From an uncultured Clostridia bacterium (GTDB lineage Bacteria > Bacillota > Clostridia > Lachnospirales > Lachnospiraceae), in assembly GCA_947304065.1 (NCBI GenBank), contig CAMZAI010000021.1, positions 1-19,557 on the forward strand: 19,557 nt of DNA, given 5' to 3'. Made by a program: the position numbers and the translations under genes. Under the pieces are notes generated by a model. It did not search any database. It was given only the letters and a program-made list of their open reading frames with translations, and was not told where the DNA came from. Of the stretch, positions 7,768 to 15,015 are shown in pieces (within the stretch, counting starts at the first letter, position 1; every line of letters starts with the position of its first letter).

Positions 7768-9144
7768 ATGGATAAAAACAAAAAATATGAAATGGATATG
7801 TGCAGCGGTCCGATATTGAGCAAGATGCTCATGTTCGCGCTGCCTCTTATGCTCTCGAGCGTGCTGCAGCTGCTGTTCAACGCGGCGGATGTAGTAGTTG
7901 TGGGCAAATTCGCGGGTGACAATTCCCTTGCGGCCGTGGGCTGCACGGGTTCTCTTGTCAATCTTCTGGTCAATCTTTTTGTAGGTCTCTCCGTGGGCGC
8001 GAACGTCATGACAGCCAGGCATTTCGGCGCGAAACAGTACGACGAGCTCTCGAAGACCGTACACACGGCGATCACCGTGGCCGCGATCAGCGGTATTATC
8101 CTGACCTTTATCGGCGTGATATTCGCCGACAACATCTTAAGACTCATGAGCACGCCCGAGCCGGTACTCCCGCTCGCGGCTCTTTATCTGCGCATTTATT
8201 TCGGCGGAATGATCGCGAACATGCTCTATAACTTCGGCAGCGCGATCCTCCGTGCGGTAGGCGACACCAGACGCCCCATGTATTTCCTGACCTTTGCCGG
8301 CGTGGTAAATGTGGTGCTGAACCTGATCTTCGTCATCGTTTTCAAGATGGACGTGGCGGGCGTGGCGATCGCGACCGTTATCTCGCAGTGCATTTCCGCG
8401 TTCCTTGTGCTGAGGTGTCTCATCAGGGAGCAGGGCGCCGTACATCTCGATGTAAAGAAGCTCGGTATCGACGCTGCGGAATTCAGGAATATCGTGCGCA
8501 TCGGACTTCCCGCGGGACTGCAGGGCTGCGTATTCTCGCTCTCGAACGTGGTGATCCAGTCATCCATAAACAGCTTCGGCGAGACGGTCGTTTCGGGCAG
8601 CGCGGCGAGCGCGAATCTCGAGGGCTTCGTCTATGTCGCCATGAACGCGTTCCATCACGCGACGCTTAATTTCATGAGCCAGAATTACGGAGCGGGCAAA
8701 TTTTCGCGTCTCAGGAAGGTTATGATCTGCGGCCTCGGCTGTGTGACCGTGGCCGGCCTTGTGCTGGGCAATCTCGAGGTCTTCTTCGGCCGCAGCCTGC
8801 TCTCGCTCTATACCTCGAGCCCCGAGGTCATCGAGGCGGGCATAATAAGACTTACGATAAATAACACACTTTACTGTCTTTGTGGTATGATGGATGTAAT
8901 GGTAGGCGTGCTGCGCGGCGTCGGTTATTCGGTCATGCCGATGATCGTATCGCTGGTCGGCGCCTGCGGAACAAGGCTTCTGTGGATCGCGACGATATTC
9001 AGGGTCGAGAGCTTCCACAGGATCGAGACGGTATATATCGCGTATCCGATTTCCTGGTTCCTTACATTCGCGGCGCATGTTGTGTGCTACTTCATCGTGA
9101 GGAAAAAGGCGATCCCTGCGGTTGATAAGACAGTTGTAGAATAA
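7768..9144 (+). CDS. MATE family efflux transporter (second, divergent copy)
   Basis: A 458-residue MATE exporter with the same two-fold repeat. The first half opens with F-A-L-P-L-M-L-S-S-V-L-Q-L-L-F-N-A-A-D and V-V-V-G-K-F-A-G; the second with I-G-L-P-A-G-L-Q-G and M-S-Q-N-Y-G-A-G. About 12 hydrophobic segments are visible. I prefer the start at 7768: AAGGA lies four bases upstream, and the promoter at 7704-7732 leaves too little leader for the in-frame ATG at 7756, though that one cannot be excluded. It is head-to-head with the other MATE gene. The two are about the same size but only loosely similar, so this is an old paralogue pair rather than a recent duplication. miaA begins 11 bases downstream, so it shares this transcript. 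The transported compound is unknown. Confidence 0.93.
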   Translation: MDKNKKYEMDMCSGPILSKMLMFALPLMLSSVLQLLFNAADVVVVGKFAGDNSLAAVGCTGSLVNLLVNLFVGLSVGANVMTARHFGAKQYDELSKTVHTAITVAAISGIILTFIGVIFADNILRLMSTPEPVLPLAALYLRIYFGGMIANMLYNFGSAILRAVGDTRRPMYFLTFAGVVNVVLNLIFVIVFKMDVAGVAIATVISQCISAFLVLRCLIREQGAVHLDVKKLGIDAAEFRNIVRIGLPAGLQGCVFSLSNVVIQSSINSFGETVVSGSAASANLEGFVYVAMNAFHHATLNFMSQNYGAGKFSRLRKVMICGLGCVTVAGLVLGNLEVFFGRSLLSLYTSSPEVIEAGIIRLTINNTLYCLCGMMDVMVGVLRGVGYSVMPMIVSLVGACGTRLLWIATIFRVESFHRIETVYIAYPISWFLTFAAHVVCYFIVRKKAIPAVDKTVVE

Positions 9145-9155
9145 CGGAGCTGATC

Positions 9156-10046
9156 ATGAACAAACTGGTGATCATCGCGGGCACGAATGCTTCGGGCAAA
9201 AGCGGTCTGGGCATCGAGCTCGCTTTAAAATACGGGGCGGAGATTGTTTCCGCCGATTCGAGGCAGGTATTTAAGGGCCTCGATCTCGGCTCGGGAAAGG
9301 TAACCGCGGAGGAGATGAAGGGCGTTCCCCATCATCTGCTCGATGTTGCGGAGCCGAACGAATTCTTCTCGCTCTCTCATTATCAGAAGCTCGCGTACGC
9401 CGCAATTGACGACATCCATGCGCGCGGCGGAAGGCCGTTCCTTGTGGGCGGTACAGGACTCTATGTGAATGCGGTGGCCGATGGCTATAATTTGAACGAA
9501 GCCGAGCCCGATCCGGCGATCAGGCAGCAGGTTGAAGCAATGAGCCTTGAGGAGCTTACGGAGCTGATCAGGGAAAAGAACCCGGAGGCGCTTAACAGGC
9601 TCGACCTGAAGAACAAGCGCAGGCTCGAGCGTGCGGCGGAAAAAGCGCTCGCGGGAAAGGGCGCTGAGCTTCCGTCACAGCCCAGATATGAAACTCTGAT
9701 GATCGGCGTTACCTGGCCGAGGGACATTCTGTACGAACGCATACGCGAAAGGCTCGACCGCAGACTCAAAGAGGGCATGATAGAGGAAGTGGAGAACCTG
9801 CGCGCGAACGGCGCGACGGACGAATTCCTGTACAAGCTCGGACTCGAATACAGGTACATCCTGATGTATCTTCGCGGCGAATTCGCCGATTTTGACGCGT
9901 TTTACAACAAGCTCTTCATGGAGATCAGGCACCTTGCGAAGGAGCAGATGACCTGGTTCAGGAAGAGGACCGACATAAATTGGATCGATATGCAGAAAGA
10001 GCCGTTTGAGGAGGCTTCCCGTCTGATCGACGGATTCCTCGGATAA
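9156..10046 (+). CDS. miaA: tRNA dimethylallyltransferase (MiaA), divergent short form
   Basis: MiaA adds a dimethylallyl group to N6 of A37 in tRNAs reading codons that begin with U. The 296-residue protein has the P-loop GTNASGKS at 9-16, the substrate loop A-D-S-R-Q-V-F-K-G from residue 33, the G-S-G-K-V-T block near 45-50, and GGTGLY at 98-103. The C-terminal R-H-L-A-K-E-Q-M-T-W-F-R-K region is at 258-270. Several landmarks differ from ordinary bacterial MiaA: the usual H-P-N-D-x-R-R is L-K-N-K-R-R (151-156), the usual G-Y-K-E is G-L-E-Y-R-Y (229-234), and the T-R-Q-Y-A-K-R-Q block is replaced. CGGAGCTGATC precedes the ATG. It follows the MATE stop by 11 bases and precedes rapZ by 26. It is a MiaA-family enzyme; whether it modifies the standard site is less certain. 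Confidence 0.87.
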   Translation: MNKLVIIAGTNASGKSGLGIELALKYGAEIVSADSRQVFKGLDLGSGKVTAEEMKGVPHHLLDVAEPNEFFSLSHYQKLAYAAIDDIHARGGRPFLVGGTGLYVNAVADGYNLNEAEPDPAIRQQVEAMSLEELTELIREKNPEALNRLDLKNKRRLERAAEKALAGKGAELPSQPRYETLMIGVTWPRDILYERIRERLDRRLKEGMIEEVENLRANGATDEFLYKLGLEYRYILMYLRGEFADFDAFYNKLFMEIRHLAKEQMTWFRKRTDINWIDMQKEPFEEASRLIDGFLG

Positions 10047-10072
10047 CGGTATTTGAGCAGGAGGCAGCCTTT

Positions 10073-10957
10073 ATGAAGGTGGTTATCATTACGGGCATGA
10101 GCGGCTCGGGCAAATCGAAGGCGCTCAATTTCTTCGAGGACAACGGCTATTATTGTCTGGACAATCTTCCGGTCAAGCTCCTCGCGGACATCATCAGGAT
10201 GCTGCAGAAGCTTGAGGGATTTTCGCAGAAGGTCTGCGTGACGATGGACGTGCGCGACGCGAATATCGCGAAAGACGCGCCGGCAGAGCTTGCCGAGCTC
10301 CGCTCGATCGCGAAGACAAAGCTGGTGTTCTTAGAGTGCGAGGACAGCGTGCTCTTAAAGCGCTATAAGGAGACCAGGCGCCTGCATCCGCTGATGATGA
10401 CGAATCCCGAGCTCGATCTTGCGGCCGCGATCGCGGAGGAGAGGACGCTGCTCACAGAAGTGAGACAGAGCGCGGACTGCATTGTCGATACGTCTCTTAC
10501 GACTTCCTCGGAACTTCGGGAAAAGCTCAAAGAAGAGGTCCTGCGCAACGCCGAGGCCTCGGTGATGCAGATCAATTTCGTGGCGTTTGGCTACAAATAC
10601 GGGCTGAGCGCTGATTTCGACCTCGTATTCGATGTAAGATGCCTCCCGAACCCGTTCTATATCGACGAACTGAAGACCAAGAACGGCGCTGACAAAGAAG
10701 TTCAGGATTTTGTAATGTCGCATGATGCTTCGAAGCAGCTCATGCAGAAGATCGTGGATTATCTCGAATGCACGATCCCGATGTACGTGAAGGAAGGCAA
10801 GGCCCAGCTCGTGGTAGGACTCGGATGTACGGGCGGCCAGCACAGGTCGCTGACCTTCGCGCTGCTGCTCGCGGAACACTTTGAAAGAATGGGCTTCGCG
10901 ACTCACGCATATTCGCGCGACAGCAGGAAGAACGTGAGCGAGATCGGACAGCGCTGA
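10073..10957 (+). CDS. rapZ: RapZ/YvcJ family nucleotide-binding RNase adapter
   Basis: The 294-residue protein is a full-length RapZ homologue (usual size about 285-300). The Walker A motif GMSGSGKS is at residues 8-15, followed by the hallmark E-D-N-G-Y-Y-C-L-D-N-L-P segment. M-D-V-R-D lies near residue 60, and the C-terminal signature GCTGGQHRS is at 251-259. In Enterobacteria RapZ binds small RNAs and guides RNase E to control glmS; in Bacillus, YvcJ is a nucleotide-hydrolysing protein linked to competence. The C-terminal domain is the RNA-binding part in the E. coli protein. AGGAGG lies 9 bases before the ATG, 26 bases after miaA. In many Firmicutes this gene is followed by yvcK and whiA; here it is not. 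No terminator is visible after its stop. Confidence 0.95.
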   Translation: MKVVIITGMSGSGKSKALNFFEDNGYYCLDNLPVKLLADIIRMLQKLEGFSQKVCVTMDVRDANIAKDAPAELAELRSIAKTKLVFLECEDSVLLKRYKETRRLHPLMMTNPELDLAAAIAEERTLLTEVRQSADCIVDTSLTTSSELREKLKEEVLRNAEASVMQINFVAFGYKYGLSADFDLVFDVRCLPNPFYIDELKTKNGADKEVQDFVMSHDASKQLMQKIVDYLECTIPMYVKEGKAQLVVGLGCTGGQHRSLTFALLLAEHFERMGFATHAYSRDSRKNVSEIGQR

Positions 10958-10971
10958 GTCTTTCGGATTGC

Positions 10972-11000
10972 TTGACCTTGAGCGAATTCTGCACTATACT
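10972..11000 (+). promoter_or_regulatory. Vegetative promoter of the M15 peptidase gene
   Basis: TTGACC at 10972-10977 and TATACT at 10995-11000 are 17 bases apart, directly after the rapZ stop (10957). The start point would be near 11007, giving a leader of about 43 bases. The peptidase is therefore expressed independently, though readthrough from rapZ is also possible. Confidence 0.8.
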
Positions 11001-11029
11001 GTTTACAAATTCAAGCAATAGCATTCGGA

Positions 11030-11053
11030 ATGGGGATGACTGTAAATAAATGA
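11030..11053 (+). other. Overlapping leader mini-ORF before the M15 gene
   Basis: ATG at 11030 (or 11036, same frame) opens a 7-codon (or 5-codon) frame that ends in TGA at 11051-11053. That stop overlaps the peptidase ATG at 11050 in an ATGA arrangement. The peptidase ATG has no well-spaced ribosome site of its own (nearest GGGG is 14 bases away), so translational coupling is possible. Nothing shows that the mini-ORF is translated. Confidence 0.3.
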
Positions 11054-12639
11054 AAAATGGTTATGTTAAGCTGATATTCCGCTTTGCACTGGTCCTTGCG
11101 GCGGTTCTGCTGGTTTCGCGCGTGAGCAAAAACGATACCGGCGCGCTGGCAGGCGAGTACGCGGGGATCATTTCCTCGGATACTCCTCTCGGAGGCTTCA
11201 CCGAGGCGGTAAAAGCGGTCAATGCGCAGAAGGCCGAACAGGCGCCGGGTAATTCAAACATACCCGGAGACATCTCGCAGCTTGCGATGGACAGCGAAGG
11301 CTGCGATTCGAACGGACAGGTTTATGTGCCCGATGAGGATCTGCCCGCAGGGCAGCCGGCGGAGGATGACGGCACTGCAGCTGTCACTGATGCTCCCGAT
11401 AAAACTGCGGATGAGCAGCCCACCGATATTCCGGCAGAGGACACACCCGCTCCCGTTAAGGATAATGACGAAACCGAAGATCCCGGCACAGAGACCGGCG
11501 AGAAGACCGATGTCGCGGATTCAGGATCGGAACAGGGCAATACATCCGACGGCGATAATGTTACAGATACCGCAAGCAGTGCGGATACGACGGATACTAC
11601 AGATGTAGATAATACGGCGATCTCGGATACCAAGACGCCGGCACACGGCGGATCCGCAGGCAATTACGACGACAGCGTGGGACCTTTCACCGGAATGTCG
11701 GAGCTTGAAGCTGCGATGATCCGCGCGGCGAAGGACGAAAGCTACAAGCAGACGCAGGAATACATTAACGCGCTGCTCGTAACACACCCCGATCATTACA
11801 ACGCCGACATCGTCGCGGCGGCACTTTCGATCCCTCTTGAGTCGAACGACGCGAGATACGAATATCTGACCGGCGTGGGCTATAAGGCCTACACGATCTA
11901 CGATGCGCCCACAGGCTTCACTTCCGACGCCGAGGCGATGACTCACATGATCACGATCGACGTGCCGGTATGGAAGATGACCAAGGATGGCAAGAAATAT
12001 TCGACCACCTGGCCGCTCACGATCAACAGCAAGCTCGTGGCCAGCGTGCGCTGCATTTTCAGTGATATTTACCAGCTGGATATAAAGTTCCCGTTCAACT
12101 ACCTTAAAGGCTATATGTACCGTAAGGTCGGCGGCAGCGGACTCGTGAACTCGAAGCTTCTTTCGATCCACTCTTTCGGCGCCGCGATGGACATCAACTT
12201 CTGGGACGATGACAACGATTACTATCTCGGCAAGGGCAACGACCTGCGCAATAAGGACAATCCTTACTGCATCCCCGAGTCCGTCATCGAGATCTTCGCG
12301 AATTACGGCTGGAACTGGGGCGGCAACTTCGATATCTGCGTAGATTCGATGCATTTCCAGTATTTCGGTCTGGAGTTCCTGCAGTACACCAGCGATGAGC
12401 CCTTCCCGATCCTCAGCATCGCAAGGGCGAGCATGAACAAGCTTTACATCCGCAACCTCACACAGCGCCTCAAGAAGCTCAAGTTCCTGAACATCGAAAG
12501 CGAGGAGTTCACCGAGGAAGTCGACGCCGCAGTCAAGGCCTTCCAGGAGGCTTACGGCTTAGAGCCGGACGGGATCGTGGATTATGAGACATGGGTACCG
12601 CTGATCAATGCAACTCACGATATGTCTTACGTCTTTTAA
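11050..12639 (+). CDS. Surface M15-family D,D-/L,D-peptidase with peptidoglycan-binding domain
   Basis: The 529-residue protein acts on the cell wall outside the membrane. A short basic N terminus and a hydrophobic segment at about residues 8-24 form an uncleaved anchor or signal. Residues about 92-205 are a low-complexity Asp/Thr/Ala/Pro/Glu linker, probably crossing the wall. The catalytic domain has the M15 zinc motif S-I-H-S-F-G-A-A-M-D with His 374 and Asp 381, and the third ligand in D-S-M-H-F-Q-Y with His 435; a glutamate for catalysis cannot be placed with certainty. Residues about 465-525 match a peptidoglycan-binding-1 repeat with F-Q-E-A-Y-G-L-x-P-D-G-I-V-D. M15 enzymes cleave D-Ala-D-Ala or L-Ala-D-Glu bonds in stem peptides; the subtype (M15_4/VanY-like) is inferred. 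It has its own promoter and ends before a hairpin-rich convergent region. Confidence 0.88.
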   Translation: MKNGYVKLIFRFALVLAAVLLVSRVSKNDTGALAGEYAGIISSDTPLGGFTEAVKAVNAQKAEQAPGNSNIPGDISQLAMDSEGCDSNGQVYVPDEDLPAGQPAEDDGTAAVTDAPDKTADEQPTDIPAEDTPAPVKDNDETEDPGTETGEKTDVADSGSEQGNTSDGDNVTDTASSADTTDTTDVDNTAISDTKTPAHGGSAGNYDDSVGPFTGMSELEAAMIRAAKDESYKQTQEYINALLVTHPDHYNADIVAAALSIPLESNDARYEYLTGVGYKAYTIYDAPTGFTSDAEAMTHMITIDVPVWKMTKDGKKYSTTWPLTINSKLVASVRCIFSDIYQLDIKFPFNYLKGYMYRKVGGSGLVNSKLLSIHSFGAAMDINFWDDDNDYYLGKGNDLRNKDNPYCIPESVIEIFANYGWNWGGNFDICVDSMHFQYFGLEFLQYTSDEPFPILSIARASMNKLYIRNLTQRLKKLKFLNIESEEFTEEVDAAVKAFQEAYGLEPDGIVDYETWVPLINATHDMSYVF

Positions 12640-12913
12640 GACATGAGGAGCTATCCGCTCCCGCAAACTTTTTATTAAAACCAAAAACTGAGCCACGGCT
12701 GTATGCCGAAGGCATATATACGTAAAAGGGCTGACGTGCAAGTTTACTTGTATCGTCAGCCCTTTGCGTATATAACCCGGTCGTCAGACCGCAGCCGTGG
12801 CGGTTTGGATCCCGGTTATTAAACGGATCCTTTCGGGAAGCTGTAACTCCGATTGTTTTAATCGCCCCTCTTCATCGAGCGAGCCTGCTCGCGAGATGGC
12901 CCCGGCGGGTCCC
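12640..12913. other. Hairpin-dense convergent intergenic region
   Basis: The 274 bases between the M15 stop and the MBL-hydrolase stop hold no credible gene. They contain a chain of inverted repeats: GGAGC/GCTCC at 12647-12661 with a delayed T run at 12669-12673; the nested element at 12681-12808; a GGATCC pair at 12807-12830; CGATT/AATCG at 12850-12864; a long stem at 12873-12898; and a GC-rich stem at 12898-12912 touching the MBL stop. Both flanking genes end here, so transcription termination from both sides is the simplest role. Confidence 0.75.
12681..12808. repeat. Nested inverted repeat, three-armed cloverleaf-like element
   Basis: A perfect 10-base outer stem, GCCACGGCTG at 12692-12701 and CAGCCGTGGC at 12792-12801, encloses three hairpins. 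Arm 1 is TATGCC/GGCATA with a GAA loop (12702-12716). Arm 2 is a long stem with TATACG (12717-12722) against CGTATA (12767-12772), AAAGGGCTGACG (12725-12736) against CGTCAGCCCTTT (12754-12765), and CAA/TTG further in. Arm 3 is GGTC/GACC around GTCA (12779-12790). CCAAA (12681-12685) and TTTGG (12804-12808) can extend the base. Read on the minus strand, the outer stem is followed by TCAGTTTTTGGTTTT, so it can serve as the terminator of the MBL-hydrolase operon; arm 2 alone resembles a bidirectional terminator. Confidence 0.8.
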
Positions 12914-13615
12914 TTACAGATATACCTTCGGCCCGCTCTTATCCCATTTCCCAAGTATCATACTCAACTGCCTCACAATGACAGCTTTCGGCTTTACCGG
13001 CCTCTTCTCATGACTTAAAAATATCTTCTGCGCAGGACTGCTCTCAAGGAACGCGATCTCCTCCTGCAGCAGCTGCGCATTGTAAAAAGCTCCATCCGAA
13101 TCTGATGCGCTGTAGGTAGCATCGCCGACAAACATTATCTCATCGTCTACGGTGAGGGCGAGAGAACCCTTCGCATGAGTGGACGGAATGGGAGCGATCT
13201 CAATCTTTACCCCATCCTCGATCACCACAGGCTCCGTCACGATATCGCCGCCGTTCGTGTACTTTGCGCTCTGTTTGCTGACATACAGCTTACTGTATTT
13301 CGGCCTCTCATAGCACGGACTCACATTATCCTCGGCACCCATTTCCGAATCTCCCGGACGGTGCGTCCCGAGCCACCACGTATGATCCCCGTGAAAATGC
13401 GATATCACGATCACTTTGTCATCCGGCAGCGAATACAAATAATTTAAAGCCTGCAGCGTACTTCCCACGTCATACAGGTAAATTTTTGAGTCTCCCCTTA
13501 TTATCCCTATATCTGCCGAAAGCGGTTTCTCACATGCAGGTATGTAAGAAATTCTGTCATTAACTTTTATTATCTCCGGAAATCCATACGAAGGTAAATC
13601 ACTTATCTCAATCAT
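12914..13615 (-). CDS. MBL-fold metallo-hydrolase
   Basis: The 233-residue product has the metallo-beta-lactamase fold. The metal motif H-F-H-G-D-H is at residues 73-78. A further His lies in P-S-T-H-A-K-G-S (about 147), an Asp in F-V-G-D-A-T-Y (about 165), and a His in F-L-S-H-E (about 202), giving a complete two-metal site. A D-V-G-S strand precedes it near residue 49. There is no signal peptide, so it is cytoplasmic. Members of this superfamily hydrolyse thioesters, lactones, phosphodiesters and other bonds, and the substrate cannot be read from the sequence. The start at 13615 is chosen for AGGAAAGG upstream; the longer frame to 13675 would run into the transporter gene. It is 32 bases after the permease stop, so the two form an operon. 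Its stop codon is followed at once by a GC-rich stem. Confidence 0.87.
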   Translation of the reverse strand: MIEISDLPSYGFPEIIKVNDRISYIPACEKPLSADIGIIRGDSKIYLYDVGSTLQALNYLYSLPDDKVIVISHFHGDHTWWLGTHRPGDSEMGAEDNVSPCYERPKYSKLYVSKQSAKYTNGGDIVTEPVVIEDGVKIEIAPIPSTHAKGSLALTVDDEIMFVGDATYSASDSDGAFYNAQLLQEEIAFLESSPAQKIFLSHEKRPVKPKAVIVRQLSMILGKWDKSGPKVYL

Positions 13616-13647
13616 ATTAAAACCTTTCCTGTCGTCCCTATATCTTA

Positions 13648-14829
13648 TCAGAATCTCCAAACCGACGACAGCCACCAGAACGGCAGCGCGACAATCGCAA
13701 AGAACGCCCAGCTGATCAGCGTGAAGACCTTGATGAACTTCCCGCCGTTGCCGGGATACTCACGAACGTAGATCCTGTAATTGATGACCGACGCGAGCGA
13801 ACCGATCAGCGAGCAAAGACCTGCGGAATCGAGGCCGTAGAGCAGAGCCGCGAGGTTCTTCGTGAAGGGCCAGAGCACGATCGAAGCGGGAACGTTCGAG
13901 ATCACCTGCGAGAGCAGGATGCTCCACCAGTATTCATGTTCCGCGACCGAACCGGTCAGGAAGCCTGCGATCTTCTCATTACCTGCGATCGACGATGAGA
14001 AAATGAAGAAGCACAGGAATGTCCCGAGCAGTACATAGTCGGTCTTTAAAAGTATCTTTCTGTCGCTTAAGAGCACTGCGGCGAGCACCACTAAAGCGCT
14101 GATGTACCAGTAGCTGGTGCGGCTCACGATCGTCCATACGATCAGCACGAACAGGCAGAGATAGATGATCCTCTTATGCTTGCGCGCGGGATCCCATTCT
14201 ACTGTGGTAGAAGAAACACCTGCCTGAGACGAAGCCGGGCCGGTAACTGCCGCATTTTCATACACCGCCATCTTCGGATCCTTCCGATACAGCACCTTTA
14301 CAAAGATAAACAGCAGTATGAACGAAGTAACCCACAGCGGCGACATATGCAGCATGAACACCGGAGCCGAAACGCCCGAACGTCCGTAAAGGAACAGGTT
14401 CTGCGGGCTTCCGAAGGGTGTGAGCAGCGAACCGCGGATCGCGGCGATATTTTCCATCGAGATCACGGGGAGAATGTATCTCTCTTTATTGCCTGCGCGG
14501 AACAGGATGATCGTCAGCGGCACGAAAATGATCAGCGACACATCATTGGTCACGAACATCGACGAGAAAAATACGCAGCAGATCAGGAAAAACGACAGCC
14601 CGGGCATGGTCACGAACCGTCCCGCGAAGCGGATGAAGGGCAGGAAAATGTTCTCCTGTTTGAAGCCCTCGAGAACGGTCAGCATCATGAAGAGCGTGCC
14701 GAGAGTGCGCCAGTCGATACCGCTCAGCAGGTCCCTGCTCGGCGGGGTTATGAACAATGCGATGACAGCGGCGGCAAGCGCCAGGGTCAGCATCATTTCT
14801 TTTTTGAAAAATGCGATTATCTTATTCAA
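13648..14829 (-). CDS. Ion-transporter-superfamily permease (ArsB/CitM/SLC13-like)
   Basis: A 393-residue membrane protein with about 10-11 hydrophobic segments in two halves. Each half carries a signature loop of the IT superfamily: V-T-N-D-V-S-L-I at about residues 93-100 in the first, and S-N-V-P-A-S at about 310-315 in the second. G-S-P-Q-N-L-F near residue 140 is also typical. A hydrophilic loop (about 182-218) separates the halves. Such permeases move organic anions, arsenite or sulfate-like substrates; which one is unknown. The frame begins with TTG at 14829, with AAAGG 8 bases upstream; the first ATG, eleven codons in, lacks a ribosome site. It is the first gene of the operon with the MBL hydrolase and is divergent from uxuA across 235 bases, so a role in uptake for the uxu pathway is possible but unproven. 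Confidence 0.85.
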   Translation of the reverse strand: MNKIIAFFKKEMMLTLALAAAVIALFITPPSRDLLSGIDWRTLGTLFMMLTVLEGFKQENIFLPFIRFAGRFVTMPGLSFFLICCVFFSSMFVTNDVSLIIFVPLTIILFRAGNKERYILPVISMENIAAIRGSLLTPFGSPQNLFLYGRSGVSAPVFMLHMSPLWVTSFILLFIFVKVLYRKDPKMAVYENAAVTGPASSQAGVSSTTVEWDPARKHKRIIYLCLFVLIVWTIVSRTSYWYISALVVLAAVLLSDRKILLKTDYVLLGTFLCFFIFSSSIAGNEKIAGFLTGSVAEHEYWWSILLSQVISNVPASIVLWPFTKNLAALLYGLDSAGLCSLIGSLASVINYRIYVREYPGNGGKFIKVFTLISWAFFAIVALPFWWLSSVWRF

Positions 14830-14882
14830 TCCGAAAGCCTTTCTGTAAAGTCCCCCATGTGCTCGGGGAATATGTCGTCAGC

Positions 14883-14912
14883 ATAATAGCACACTTTGGA
14901 AGCACAGGTCAA
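14883..14912 (-). promoter_or_regulatory. Promoter of the permease-MBL operon
   Basis: On the minus strand TTGACC (complement of 14907-14912) is followed after 18 bases by TATTAT (complement of 14883-14888). The leader to the TTG start would be about 45 bases. Confidence 0.7.
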
Positions 14913-14923
14913 TCGCGCATTGA
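14909..14923. promoter_or_regulatory. Possible operator: TCAAT-N5-ATTGA
   Basis: TCAAT at 14909-14913 and ATTGA at 14919-14923 form a perfect palindrome with a 5-base centre. It overlaps the -35 box of the permease promoter and lies about 50 bases upstream of the uxuA promoter. A dimeric repressor bound there could affect either operon. There is no regulator gene in the window to pair with it. Confidence 0.3.
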
Positions 14924-14969
14924 TGAAGAAAAAGGTTAAAATAATACACTTAATGATAAAAAAATGAAA

Positions 14970-14998
14970 TTGCGCATGCCGCGTTAAAGTGCTACGAT
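14970..14998 (+). promoter_or_regulatory. Putative promoter of uxuA
   Basis: TTGCGC at 14970-14975 and TACGAT at 14993-14998 are 17 bases apart. Both boxes deviate from consensus, as expected for a regulated catabolic operon. The leader would be about 60 bases and contains the hairpin at 15016-15036. Confidence 0.5.
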
Positions 14999-15015
14999 GA
15001 GAATCGGATACGTAA

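Noticed and set aside
12643..12691. Short peptide frame starting at the ATG after the M15 stop
   Set aside because: It is only about a dozen codons, has no ribosome site, and overlaps hairpin sequence.
12692..12801. MITE or other mobile element with 10-base terminal inverted repeats
   Set aside because: No target-site duplication flanks the repeats, and the inner hairpins and position between convergent genes fit a terminator or structured RNA better. Copies elsewhere in the genome could reopen this.
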